Shown here: positions 28,471-43,820 of the stretch, piece by piece
Position numbering within the stretch: position 1 is the first letter of the stretch
Layout: every line of letters starts with the position of its first letter
NCBI GenBank assembly: GCA_036250195.1
Contig: JAVHZZ010000015.1
Location: 1,240,001-1,304,000 of the forward strand
DNA: 64,000 bases
Reading direction: 5' to 3'
Source of the DNA: Mixophyes australis
Taxonomy: Eukaryota; Chordata; Amphibia; Anura; Limnodynastidae
Notes under the pieces: generated by a model
The model's input: the letters and a program-made list of their open reading frames with translations, nothing else
Told to the model about the DNA's origin: nothing
Databases searched by the model: none
Translations under genes and position numbers: made by a program

Positions 28471-30269
28471 GATTCATGAATCGATTCATGATTCATGATT
28501 CAATTCATGATTCATGATTCATAATTTATGATTCGATTCATGATTCATGATTCATGATTTAATTCATGATTCATGATTCAATTCATGATTCATGATTCAT
28601 GATTCATGAGTCAATTCATGATTCATGATTCAATTCATGATTCATGTTTCGATTCATGATTCATGATTTGATTCATGATTCATGATTCCATTCATGATTC
28701 ATGATTCATGATTTAATTCATGATTCATGATTCATGATTCATGATTCATGATTCGATTCATGATTCATGATTCATGATTTAATTCATGATTCATGATTCA
28801 TGATTCAATTCATGATTCATGATTCATGATTCATGATTCAATTCATGATTCATGATTCAATTCATGATTCATGATTCGATTCATGATTCATGATTCGATT
28901 CATGATTCATGATTCAATTCATGATTCATGATTTATGATTCAATTCATGATTCAATTCATGATTCATTTCATGATTCATGATTCGATTCATGATTCATGA
29001 TTCATGATTCGATTCATGATTCATGATTCGATTCATGATTCATAAATCATAATTCATGATTCAATTCATGATTCATGATTCAAGATTCAATTCATGATTA
29101 ATGATTCAATTCATGATTCATGATTCGATTCATGATTCATAATTCATGATTTATGATTCATGATTCGATTCATGATTCATGATTCATTATTTAATTCATA
29201 ATTCATGATTCGATTCATGATTCATGATTCAAGATTCAATTCATGATTCATGATTCAATTCATGATTCATGATTCGATTCATGATTCATAATTCATGATT
29301 TATGATTCATGATTCGATTCATGATTCATGATTCATTATTTAATTCATGATTCATGATTCAATTCATGATTCATGATTCAATTCATGATTTATGATTCAT
29401 TATTTAATTAATGATTCATGATTCGATTCATGATTCATGATTCAATTCATGATTCATGATTCAATTTATGATTCATGATTCATGATTCATGATTCAATTC
29501 ATGATTCATGATTCGATTCATGATTCATGATTCAATTCATGATTCATGATTTATGATTCAATTCATGATTCAATTCATGATTCAATTCATGATTCATGAT
29601 TCGATTCATGATTCATGATTCAATTCATGATTCATGATTCAATTCATGTTTCATGATTTGATTCATGATTCATGATTAAATTCATGATTCATGATTCAAT
29701 TCATGATTCATAATTCGATTCATGATTCATGATTCATGATTCGATTCATGATTCATGTTTCATGATTCAATTCATGATTCATGATTCGATTTATGATTTA
29801 TGATTCAATTCATGATTCATGATTTATGATTCAATTCATGATTCAATTCATGATTCATGATTCAATTCATGATTCATGATTCAATTCATGATTCGAGATT
29901 CATGATTCAATTCATGATTCATGATTCAATTCATGATTCATGATTTATGATTCAATTCATGATTCAATTAATGATTCATGATTCAATTCATGATTCGAGA
30001 TTCATGATTCGATTCATGATTCATGATTCAATTCATGATTCATGATTCATGATTCAATTCATGATTCATGATTCGATTTAAGATTTATGATTCAATTCAT
30101 GATTCATGATTTATGATTCAATTATTGATTCAATTCATGATTCATGATTCAATTCATGATTCATGATTCATGATTCAATTCAGGATTCATGATTCATGAT
30201 TCAAATTATGATTCAATTCATGATTCATGATTCATTTCATGATTCAATTCATGATTCATGATTCATGAT

Positions 30270-31010
30270 TCATGATTCATGATTCGATTCATGGTTCATG
30301 ATTCATGATTCGTGATTCATGATTCAATTCATGATTTATGATTCAATTCATGATTCATGATTCAATTCATGATTCATGATTCGATTCATAATTAATGATT
30401 TATGATTCGTTTCATGATTCATGATTCATTTCATGATTCGTGTTTCGATTCATAATTCATGATTCAATTCATGATTCATGATTCAATTTATGATTCATGT
30501 TTCGATTCATGATTCATGATTCGATTCATGATGCATGATTCATAATTCATGATTCGATTCATGATTCATGATTCAAATCATGATTCATGATTCATGATTT
30601 AATTCATGATTCATGATTTAATTCATGATTCATGATTCATTATTCATGATTCGATTCATGATTCATGATTCATAATTCATGATTCGATTCATGATTCATG
30701 ATTCAAATCATGATTCATGATTCATGATTTAATTCATGATTCATGATTCATTATTCATGATTCGATTCATGATTCATGATTCAATTCATGATTCATGATT
30801 CATAATTCATGATTCGATTCATGATTCATGATTTAATTCATGATTCATGATTCATGATTCAATTCATGATTCATGATTCGATTCATGATTCATGATTCAA
30901 TTCATGATTTAATGATTTATGATTCAATTTATGATTCAATTCATGATTAATGATTCGTGATTAGTTCATGATTCATGATTCGATTCATGATTCATGATTC
31001 AATTCATGAT
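30270..31010 (+). repeat. 741-bp tandem duplication, copy 1
   Basis: CATGGTTC at 30290 and 31031 and CGTGTTTCG at 30439 and 31180 are both 741 bp apart. The CGTGATTAG marker is at 30956 and 31678, 722 bp apart, so copy 2 is one 19-mer shorter in between. Both share GATTAGTTC, a 2-base shortening of the GATTAGATTC form used elsewhere, so that deletion predates this duplication. Confidence 0.85.
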
Positions 31011-31735
31011 TCATGATTCATGATTCGATTCATGGTTCATGATTCATGATTCGTGATTCATGATTCAATTCATGATTTATGATTCAATTCATGATTCATG
31101 ATTCAATTCATGATTCATGATTCGATTCATAATTAATGATTTATGATTCGTTTCATGATTCATGATTCATTTCATGATTCGTGTTTCGATTCATAATTCA
31201 TGATTCAATTCATGATTCATGATTCAATTTATGATTCATGTTTCGATTCATGATTCATGATTCGATTCATGATGCATGATTCATAATTCATGATTCGATT
31301 CATGATTCATGATTCAAATCATGATTCATGATTCATGATTTAATTCATGATTCATGATTCATTATTCATGATTCGATTCATGATTCATGATTCATAATTC
31401 ATGATTCGATTCATGATTCATGATTCAAATCATGATTCATGATTCATGATTTAATTCATGATTCATGATTCATTATTCATGATTCGATTCATGATTCATG
31501 ATTCAATTCATGATTCATGATTCATAATTCATGATTCGATTCATGATTCATGATTTAATTCATGATTCATGATTCATGATTCAATTCATGATTCATGATT
31601 CGATTCATGATTCATGATTCAATTCATGATTTAATGATTTATGATTCAATTTATGATTCAATTCATGATTAATGATTCGTGATTAGTTCATGATTCATGA
31701 TTCGATTCATGATTCATGATTCAATTCATGATTTA
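31011..31735 (+). repeat. 741-bp tandem duplication, copy 2
   Basis: This is the head-to-tail partner of the preceding unit, with CATGGTTC, CGTTTC, CGTGTTTCG, two CAAATCATG stretches and GATTAGTTC in the same order. It lacks one 19-mer. After about 31,735 it passes into the ATTTATG cassette and text resembling 13.4-14.9 kb. Confidence 0.8.
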
Positions 31736-34700
31736 TGATTTATGATTCAATTTATGATTCAATTTATGATTCATGATTCAATTCATGATTCATGATTCAT
31801 GATTCGATTCATGATTCATGATTCAATTCATGATTCATGATTCAATTCATGATTCATGATTCGATTCATGATTCATGATTCAATTCATGATTCATGATTC
31901 ATGATTCAATTCATGATTCATGATTCATGATTCATGATTCAATTCATGATTCATGATTCAATTCATGATTCATGATTCAATTCATGATTCATAATTCGAT
32001 TCATGATTCGATTCATGATTCATGATTCAATTCATGATTCATGATTTATGATTCAATTCATGATTCATGATTCAATTCATGATTCATGATTCATGATTCG
32101 ATTCATGATTCATGATTCAATTCATGATTCATGATTCAATTCATGATTCATGATTCGATTCATGATTCATAATTCAATTCATGATTCATGATTCATGATT
32201 CAATTCATGATTCATGATTCATGATTCATGATTCAATTCATGATTCATGATTCAATTCATGATTCATGATTCAATTCATGATTCATGATTCGATTCATGA
32301 TTCGATTCATGATTCATCATTCAATTCATGATTCATGATTTATGATTCAATTCATGATTCAATTCATGATTCATGATTCATGATTTAAGATTCAATTCAT
32401 GATTCATGATTCAATTCATGATTCATGATTCGATTCATGATTCATAATTCATGATTTATGATTCATGATTCGATTCATGATTCATGATTCATGATTCAAT
32501 TCATGATTCATGATTCGATTCATGATTCATGATTAGATTCATGATTTATGATTCAAATCATGATTCATGATTCATTATTTAATTCATGATTCATGATTCG
32601 ATTCATGATTTATGATTTAATTCATGATTCATGATTCATTATTTAATTCATGAATCATGATTCGATTCATGATTCAATTCATGATTCATGATTCATGATT
32701 CAATTCATGATTCATGATTCATGATTCATGATTCAATTCATGATTCATGATTCATGATTGATGATTTATGATTCAATTCATGAGTCATAATTCATGATTC
32801 ATGATTCAATTCATGATTCATGATTCAATTCATGATTCATGATTCGATTCATGATTCATGATTCATGATTCAATTCATGATTTATGATTCAATTCATGAT
32901 TCATGATTCAATTCATGATTCATGATTTGATTCATGATTAATGATTTATGATTCGTTTCATGATTCATGATGCATTTCATGATTCGTGTTTCGATTCATA
33001 ATTCATGATTCAATTCATGATTCATGATTCAATTCATGATTCATGTTTCGATTCATGATTCATGATTCGATTCATGATTCATAATTCATGATTCGATTCA
33101 TGATTCATGATTCAAATCATGATTTATGATTCATGATTTAATTCATGATTCATGATTCATTATTCATTATTCGATTCATGATTCATGATTCAATTCATGA
33201 TTCATGATTCATAATTCATGATTCGATTCATGATTCATGATTCGATTTATGATTCATGATTCATGATTTAATTCATGATTCATGATTCATGATTCAATTC
33301 ATGATTCATGATTCGATTCATGATTCATGATTCAATTCATGATTTATGATTTATAATTCAATTTATGATTCAATTCATGATTCATGATTCATGATTAGAT
33401 TCATGATTCATGATTCAATTCATGATTCATGATTCAATTCATGATTTATGATTTATGATTCAATTCATGATTCAATTCATGATTCATGATTCATGATTCG
33501 ATTCATGATTCATGATTCAATTCATGATTCATGATTCAATTCATGATTCATGATTCGATTCATGATTCATGATTCAATTCATGATTCATGATTCATGATT
33601 CAATTCATGATTCATGATTCATGATTCATGATTCAATTCATGATTCATGATTCAATTAATGATTCATGATTCAATTCATGATTCATGATTCGATTCATGA
33701 TTCATGATTCGATTCATGATTTATGATTCAATTCATGATTCAATTCATGATTCATGATTCATGATTCAAGATTCAATTCATGATTCATGATTGAATTCAT
33801 GATTCATGATTCGATTCATGATTCATAATTCATGATTTATGATTCATGTTTCAATTCATGATTTATGATTCGATTCATGATTCATGATTCATAATTCATG
33901 ATTCGATTCATGATTTATGATTCATGATTCGATTCATGATTCATGATTCAATTCATGATTCATGATTTATAATTCAATTCATGATTCAATTCATGATTCA
34001 TGATTTGATTCATGATTCATGATTCAATTCATGATTCATGATTTGATTCATGATTCATGATTCATTTCATAAATCATGATTCATGATTCATTTCATAATT
34101 CATGATTCATTTCATAATTCATGATTCAATTCATGATTCATGATTCATGATTCAATTCATGATTCATGATTCATGATTTAATTCATGATTCATGATTCGA
34201 TTCATGATTCATGATTTAATTCATGATTCATGATTCATGATTCAATTCATGATTTATCATTCATGATTCATGATTCAATTCATGATTCATGATTCAATTC
34301 ATGATTCATGATTCGATTCATGATTCATGATTCATGATTCATGATTCAATTTATGATTCATGATTCATGATTCGATTCATGATTCATGATTCATGATTCG
34401 ATTCATGATTCATGATTCGATTCATGATTAATGATTCATAATTTATGATTCGATTAATGATTCATGATTCATGATTCAATTCATGATTCATGATTTAATT
34501 CATGATTCATGATTCAATTCATGATTCATGATTCGATTCATGATTCATGATTCATGATTCAATTCATGATTCATGATTCGATTCATGATTCATGATTCGA
34601 TTCATGATTCATGATTTATGATTCAATTTATGATTCAATTCATGATTCATGATTCAATTCATGATTCATGATTCATGATTCGATTCATGATTCATGATTC

Positions 34701-36900
34701 ATTATTTAATTCATGATTCATGATTCGATTCACGATTCATGATTCAATTCATGATTCATGATTCATTATTCAATTCATGATTCATGATTCAATTCATGAT
34801 TCATGATTCAATTCATGATTCTTGAATTATGATTCATGATTCATGATTCATGATTCAATTCATGATTCATGATTCAATTCATGATTCATGATTCAATTCA
34901 TGATTAATGATTTATGATTCAATTCATGATTCATGATTCATTTCATGATTCGTGTTTCGATTCATAATTCATGATTTAATTCATGATTCATGATTCAATT
35001 CATGATTCATGATTCAAATTATTATTCATGATTCATGATTCATGATTCGATTCATGATTCATGATTCAAATCATGATTCATGATTCAAATCATGATTCAT
35101 GTTTCGATTCATGATTCATGATTCGATTCATGATTCGATTCATGATTCATAATTCGATTCATGATTCATGATTCATAATTCATGATTCAATTCATGATTC
35201 ATGATTCAAATCATGATTCATGATTCATGATTCATGATTCGATTCATGATTCATGATTTATGATTCAATTCATGATTTATGATTCGATTCATGATTTATG
35301 ATTCAATTCATGATTTATAATTTATGATTCAATTTATGATTCAATTCATGATTCATGATTCATGATTCATGATTCATGATTCATGATTCATGATTCAATT
35401 CATGATTCATGATTCATTATTTAATTCATGATTCGATTCATGATTTATGATTCAATTCATGATTCATGATTCATTTCATGATTCATGATTCGATTCATGA
35501 TTCATGATTCATAATAAATGATTCGATTCATGATTCAATTCATGATTCATGATTCATGATTCATGATTCATGATTCATGATTCGATTCATGATTCATGAT
35601 TCATGATTCGATTCATGATTCGATTCATGATTCATGATTCATGATTCAATTCATGATTCATGATTCGATTTATGATTCATGATTCAATTCATGATTCATG
35701 ATTTATGAATCAATTCATGATTCATTTCATGATTCATGATTCATGATTCATAATTCAATTTATGATTCATGATTCATGATTCAATTCATGATTCCTGATT
35801 CAATTCATGATTCAATTCATGATTCAGGATTCATGATTCATGATTCATGATTCGATTCATGATTCATGATTTATGATTCAATTCATGATTCATGATTTGA
35901 TTCATGATTCATGATTCAATTCATGACTTATGATTTATGATTCAATTTATGATTCAATTCATGATTCATGATTCATGATTCATAATTCGATTCATTATTC
36001 ATGATTCAATTCATGGTTCATTATTTAATTCATGATTCGATTCATGATTTATGATTCAATTCATGATTCATGATTCATTTCATGATTCATGATTCGATTC
36101 ATGATTCATGATTCATAATTTATGATTCAATTCATGATTCATGATTTGATTCATGATTCATGATTTAATTCATGATTCATGATTTATGATTCAATTCATG
36201 ATTCAATACATGATTCATGATTCATGATTCATGATTCGATTCATGATTCATGATTCGATTCATGATTCATGATTCGATTTATGATTCATGATTCAATTCA
36301 TAATTCATGATTTATGATTTAATTCATGATTCAATTCATGATTCATGATTCAATTTATGATTCGAGATTCATGATTCGATTCATGATTCATGATTCATGA
36401 TTCATGATTCGATTCATGATTCGATTCATGATTCATGATTCATGATTCATGATTCAATTCATGATTCATGATTCGATTCATGATTCATGATTCGATTTAT
36501 GATTCATGATTCAATTCATGATTCATGATTTATGATTCAATTCATGATTCAATTCATGATTCGAGATTCATGATTCGATTCATGATTAAATTCATGATTC
36601 ATCATTCATGATTCGATTCATGATTAAATTCATGATTCATGATTCATGATTCAATTTATGATTCATGATTCATGATTCGATTCATGATTCATGATTCATG
36701 ATTCATGATTCAAATCATGATTCGATTCATGATTCATGATTCAATTCATGATTTATGATTTAATTCATGATTCATGATTCGATTCATGATTAATGATTTA
36801 TGATTCGTTTCATGATTCATGATTCATTTCATGATTCGTGTTTCGATTCATAATTCATGATTCAATTCATGATTCATGATTCAATTCATGATTCATGATT

Positions 36901-37042
36901 CAATTCATTATTCATGATTCATGATTCATGATTCGATTCATGATTCATGATTCAATTCATGATTCATGATTCAATTCATTATTCATGATTCATGATTCAT
37001 GATTCGATTCATGATTCTTGATTCATTTCATGAATCATGATT
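36901..37042 (+). repeat. 71-bp tandem duplication
   Basis: CAATTCATT at 36901 and 36972 begins two consecutive stretches with CATTATTCATG and several L words. The corresponding sites in the other block B copies (near 42410 and 46143) have the unit once. It accounts for most of the drop in copy offset from about 5,512 to 5,427 bp. Confidence 0.75.
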
Positions 37043-37566
37043 CATGATTAAATTCATGATTCATGTTTCGATTCATGTATCATGATTTGATTCATGATTC
37101 ATGATTCATGATTCAATTCATGATTCATGATTCAATTCATGATTCATGATTCGATTCATGATTCATGATTCATGATTCATGATTCAATTCATGATTCATG
37201 ATTCGATTCATGATTCATGATTCAATTCATGATTTATGATTTATGATTCAATTTATGATTCTATTCATGATTCATGATTTGATTCATGATTCATTATTCA
37301 TGATTCATTATTTAATTCATGATTCGATTCATGTTTCATGATTCAATTCATGATTCATGATTAAATTCATGATTCATGATTCGATTCATGATTCATGATT
37401 CATGATTCATGATTCAATTCATGATTCATGATTCGAGATTCAATTCATGATTCATGATTCATCATTCAATTCATGATTCATGATTTATGATTCAACTCAT
37501 GATTCAATTCATGATTCATGAATTATGATTCATGATTCATGAATTATGATTCATGATTCAATTCAT

Positions 37567-37642
37567 GATGCAATTCACGATTCATGATTCATGATTCAAT
37601 TCATGATGCAATTCACGATTCATGATTCAATTCATGATTCAT
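37567..37642 (+). repeat. 38-bp tandem pair with GATGCAATTCACG
   Basis: GATGCAATTCACG starts at 37567 and 37605, 38 bp (two 19-mers) apart. The pair recurs in order in other block B copies near 42,994 and 47,973, so the doubling is old within block B. I noticed it in no other block. Confidence 0.8.
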
Positions 37643-38565
37643 GATTCGATTCATGATTCATGATTCATGATTCATGATTCAATTCATGATTCATGATTCG
37701 AGATTCAATTCATGATTCATGATTCATGATTCAATTCATGATTCATGATTTATGATTCAACTCATGATTCAATTCATGATTCAATTCATGATTCATGATT
37801 CATGATTTAATTCATGATTCATGATTCGATTCATGATTCATGATTTAATTCATGATTCATGATTCATGATTCAATTCATGATTTATCATTCATGATTCAT
37901 GATTCAATTCATGATTCATGATTCAATTCATGATTCATGATTCGATTCATGATTCATGATTCATGATTCATGATTCAATTTATGATTCATGATTCATGAT
38001 TCGATTCATGATTCATGATTCATGATTCGATTCATGATTAATGATTCATAATTTATGATTCGATTAATGATTCATGATTCATGATTCAATTCATGATTCA
38101 TGATTTAATTCATGATTCATGATTCAATTCATGATTCATGATTCGATTCATGATTCATGATTCATGATTCAATTCATGATTCATGATTCAATTCATGATT
38201 CATGATTCGATTCATGATTCATGATTTATGATTCAATTTATGATTCAATTCATGATTCATGATTCAATTCATGATTCATGATTCATGATTCGATTCATGA
38301 TTCATGATTCATTATTTAATTCATGATTCATGATTCGATTCACGATTCATGATTCAATTCATGATTCATGATTCATTATTCAATTCATGATTCATGATTC
38401 AATTCATGATTCATGATTCAATTCATGATTCTTGAATTTTGATTCATGATTCATGATTCATGATTCAATTCATGATTCATGATTCAATTCATGATTCATG
38501 ATTCAATTCATGATTAATGATTTATGATTCAATTCATGATTCATGATTCATTTCATGACTCATGA

Positions 38566-41500
38566 TTCGATTCATGATTCATGATTAGATTCATGATTTA
38601 TGATTCAAATCATGATTCATGATTCATTATTTAATTCATGATTCATGATTCGATTCATGATTTATGATTTAATTCATGATTCATGATTCATTATTTAATT
38701 CATGAATCATGATTCGATTCATGATTCAATTCATGATTCATGATTCATGATTCAATTCATGATTCATGATTCATGATTCATGATTCAATTCATGATTCAT
38801 GATTCATGATTGATGATTTATGATTCAATTCATGAGTCATAATTCATGATTCATGATTCAATTCATGATTCATGATTCAATTCATGATTCATGATTCGAT
38901 TCATGATTCATGATTCATGATTCATGATTCAATTCATGATTTATGATTCAATTCATGATTCATGATTCAATTCATGATTCATGATTCGATTCATGATTAA
39001 TGATTTATGATTCGTTTCATGATTCATGATGCATTTCATGATTCGTGTTTCGATTCATAATTCATGATTCAATTCATGATTCATGATTCAATTCATGATT
39101 CATGTTTCGATTCATGATTCATGATTCGATTCATGATTCATAATTCATGATTCGATTCATGATTCATGATTCAAATCATGATTTATGATTCATGATTTAA
39201 TTCATGATTCATGATTCATTATTCATTATTCGATTCATGATTCATGATTCAATTCATGATTCATGATTCATAATTCATGATTCGATTCATGATTCATAAT
39301 TCGATTCATGATTCATGATTCATGATTTAATTCATGATTCATGATTCATGATTCAATTCATGATTCATGATTCGATTCATGATTCATGATTCAATTCATG
39401 ATTTATGATTTATAATTCAATTTATGATTCAATTCATGATTCATGATTCATGATTAGATTCATGATTCATGATTCAATTCATGATTCATGATTCAATTCA
39501 TGATTTATGATTTATGATTCAATTTATGATTCAATTCATGATTCATGATTCAATTCATGATTCATGATTCATGATTCGATTCATGATTCATGATTCAATT
39601 CATGATTCATGATTCAATTCATGATTCATGATTCGATTCATGATTCATGATTCAATTCATGATTCATGATTCATGATTCAATTCATGATTCATGATTCAT
39701 GATTCATGATTCAATTCATGATTCATGATTCAATTAATGATTCATGATTCAATTCATGATTCATGATTCGATTCATGATTCATGATTCGATTCATGATTT
39801 ATGATTCAATTCATGATTCAATTCATGATTCATGATTCATGATTCAAGATTCAATTCATGATTCATTATTGAATTCATGATTCATGATTCGATTCATGAT
39901 TCATAATTCATGATTTATGATTCATGATTCAATTCATGATTTATGATTCGATTCATGATTCATGATTCATAATTCATGATTCGATTCATGATTTATGATT
40001 CATGATTCGATTCATGATTCATGATTCAATTCATGATTCATGATTTATAATTCAATTCATGATTCAATTCATGATTCATGATTTGATTCATGATTCATGA
40101 TTCAATTCATGATTCATGATTCGATTCATGATTCATGATTCGATTCATGATTCATGATTTATGATTCAATTTATGATTCAATTCATGATTCATGATTCAA
40201 TTCATGATTCATGATTCATGATTCGATTCATGATTCATGATTCATTATTTAATTCATGATTCATGATTCGATTCACGATTCATGATTCAATTCATGATTC
40301 ATGATTCATTATTCAATTCATGATTCATGATTCAATTCATGATTCATGATTCAATTCATGATTCTTGAATTATGATTCATGATTCATGATTCATGATTCA
40401 ATTCATGATTCATGATTCAATTCATGATTCATGATTCAATTCATGATTAATGATTTATGATTCAATTCATGATTCATGATTCATTTCATGATTCGTGTTT
40501 CGATTCATAATTCATGATTTAATTCATGATTCATGATTCAATTCATGATTCATGATTCAAATTATTATTCATGATTCATGATTCATGATTCGATTCATGA
40601 TTCATGATTCAAATCATGATTCATGTTTCGATTCATGATTCATGATTCGATTCATGATTCGATTCATGATTCATAATTCGATTCATGATTCATGATTCAT
40701 AATTCATGATTCAATTCATGATTCATGATTCAAATCATGATTCATGATTCATGATTCATGATTCGATTCATGATTCATGATTTATGATTCAATTCATGAT
40801 TTATGATTCGATTCATGATTTATGATTCAATTCATGATTTATAATTTATGATTCAATTTATGATTCAATTCATGATTCATGATTCATGATTCATGATTCA
40901 TGATTCATGATTCAATTCATGATTCATGATTCATTATTTAATTCATGATTCGATTCATGATTTATGATTCAATTCATGATTCATGATTCATTTCATGATT
41001 CATGATTCGATTCATGATTCATGATTCATAATAAATGATTCGATTCATGATTCAATTCATGATTCATGATTCATGATTCATGATTCATGATTCATGATTC
41101 GATTCATGATTCATGATTCATGATTCGATTCATGATTCGATTCATGATTCATGATTCATGATTCAATTCATGATTCATGATTCGATTTATGATTCATGAT
41201 TCAATTCATGATTCATGATTTATGAATCAATTCATGATTCATTTCATGATTCATGATTCATGATTCATAATTCAATTTATGATTCATGATTCATGATTCA
41301 ATTCATGATTCCTGATTCAATTCATGATTCAATTCATGATTCAGGATTCATGATTCATGATTCATGATTCGATTCATGATTCATGATTTATGATTCAATT
41401 CATGATTCATGATTTGATTCATGATTCATGATTCAATTCTTGACTTATGATTTATGATTCAATTTATGATTCAATTCATGATTCATGATTCATGATTCAT

Positions 41501-43820
41501 AATTCGATTCATTATTCATGATTCAATTCATGGTTCATTATTTAATTCATGATTCGATTCATGATTTATGATTCAATTCATGATTCATGATTCATTTCAT
41601 GATTCATGATTTGATTCATGATTCATGATTCATAATTTATGATTCAATTCATGATTCATGATTTGATTCATGATTCATGATTTAATTCATGATTCATGAT
41701 TTATGATTCAATTCATGATTCAATACATGATTCATGATTCATGATTCATGATTCGATTCATGATTCATGATTCGATTCATGATTCATGATTCGATTTATG
41801 ATTCATGATTCAATTCATAATTCATGATTTATGATTTAATTCATGATTCAATTCATGATTCATGATTCAATTTATGATTCGAGATTCATGATTCGATTTA
41901 TGATTCATGATTCATGATTCATGATTCGATTCATGATTCATGATTCATGATTCAATTCATGATTCATGATTCGATTCATGATTCATGATTCGATTTATGA
42001 TTCATGATTCAATTCATGATTCATGATTTATGATTCAATTCATGATTCAATTCATGATTCGAGATTCATGATTCGATTCATGATTAAATTCATGATTCAT
42101 CATTCATGATTCGATTCATGATTCAATTCATGATTCATGATTCATGATTCAATTTATGATTCATGATTCATGATTCGATTCATGATTCATGATTCATGAT
42201 TCATGATTCAAATCATGATTCGATTCATGATTCATGATTCAATTCATGATTTATGATTTAATTCATGATTCATGATTCGATTCATGATTAATGATTTATG
42301 ATTCGTTTCATGATTCATGATTCATTTCATGATTCGTGTTTCGATTCATAATTCATGATTCAATTCATGATTCATGATTCAATTCATGATTCATGATTCA
42401 ATTCATTATTCATGATTCATGATTCATGATTCGATTCATGATTCTTGATTCATTTCATGAATCATGATTCATGATTAAATTCATGATTCATGTTTCGATT
42501 CATGTATCATGATTTGATTCATGATTCATGATTCATGATTCAATTCATGATTCATGATTCAATTCATGATTCATGATTCGATTCATGATTCATGATTCAT
42601 GATTCATGATTCAATTCATGATTCATGATTCGATTCATGATTCATGATTCAATTCATGATTTATGATTTATGATTCAATTTATGATTCTATTCATGATTC
42701 ATGATTTGATTCATGATTCATTATTCATGATTCATTATTTAATTCATGATTCGATTCATGTTTCATGATTCAATTCATGATTCATGATTAAATTCATGAT
42801 TCATGATTCGATTCATGATTCATGATTCATGATTCATGATTCAATTCATGATTCATGATTCGAGATTCAATTCATGATTCATGATTCATCATTCAATTCA
42901 TGATTCATGATTTATGATTCAACTCATGATTCAATTCATGATTCATTAATTATGATTCATGATTCATGAATTATGATTCATGATTCAATTCATGATGCAA
43001 TTCACGATTCATGATTCATGATTCAATTCATGATGCAATTCACGATTCATGATTCAATTCATGATTCATGATTCGATTCATGATTCATGATTCATGATTC
43101 ATGATTCAATTCATGATTCATGATTCGAGATTCAATTCATGATTCATGATTCATGATTCAATTCATGATTCATGATTTATGATTCAACTCATGATTCAAT
43201 TCATGATTCAATTCATGATTCATGATTCATGATTTAATTCATGATTCATGATTCGATTCATGATTCATGATTTAATTCATGATTCATGATTCATGATTCA
43301 ATTCATGATTTATCATTCATGATTCATGATTCAATTCATGATTCATGATTCAATTCATGATTCATGATTCGATTCATGATTCATGATTCATGATTCATGA
43401 TTCAATTTATGATTCATGATTCATGATTCGATTCATGATTCATGATTCATGATTCGATTCATGATTCATGATTCGATTCATGATTAATGATTCATAATTT
43501 ATGATTCGAATAATGATTCATGATTCATGATTCAATTCATGATTCATGATTTAATTCATGATTCATGATTCAATTCATGATTCATGATTCGATTCATGAT
43601 TCATGATTCATGATTCAATTCATGATTCATGATTCGATTCATGATTCATGATTCGATTCATGATTCATGATTTATGATTCAATTTATGATTCAATTCATG
43701 ATTCATGATTCAATTCATGATTCATGATTCATGATTCGATTCATGATTCATGATTCATTATTTAATTCATGATTCATGATTCGATTCACGATTCATGATT
43801 CGATTCATGATTCATGATTC
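38566..43820 (+). repeat. Block B large higher-order repeat, copy 2 (5.4-5.5-kb offset)
   Basis: This begins at a join near 38,560 (CATGACTCATG) with text matching 32.52 kb and follows copy 1 in order. About 530 bp of copy 1, including CATAAATCATG (34068) and ATCATTC (34256), is missing near 40.1 kb. The rest includes CTTGAATTATG (40364), CAAATTATTATTC (40558), CAATACATG (41718), CATGTATCATG (near 42498) and ATCATTC (43312). Confidence 0.75.

Larger units (their letters stand above)
19950..30450 (+). repeat. Block A long segmental duplication, right copy
   Basis: This corresponds in order to 4.55-12.8 kb (anchor pairs are given in that entry). It is longer than the left copy because it contains a tandem duplication of about 2.4-2.76 kb (23.4-28.5 kb) and keeps about 300 bp lost from the left copy near 7.15 kb. 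It lacks the 505-bp doubling. Both copies share the 180-bp pair, the 14- and 16-bp inversion scars and the GATATAATTC variant, so the duplication is secure despite the low-complexity sequence. Confidence 0.8.
32520..38565 (+). repeat. Block B large higher-order repeat, copy 1 (about 6.05 kb)
   Basis: Anchors recur in block B copy 2. GAGTCATAATTC is at 32784 and 38836 (6,052 bp). After copy 2 loses about 0.5 kb, the offset is 5.4-5.5 kb: CTTGAATTATG at 34821 and 40364 (5,543), CAAATTATTATTC at 35015 and 40558, ATAATAAATG at 35511 and 41028, CAATACATG near 36206 and 41718, and CATGTATCATG near 37071 and 42498 (5,427). Its left part also matches 15-19.9 kb. A partial internal repeat (34.2-34.9 versus 37.8-38.5 kb, about 3.61 kb apart) shows the smaller basic unit. 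Confidence 0.75.
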
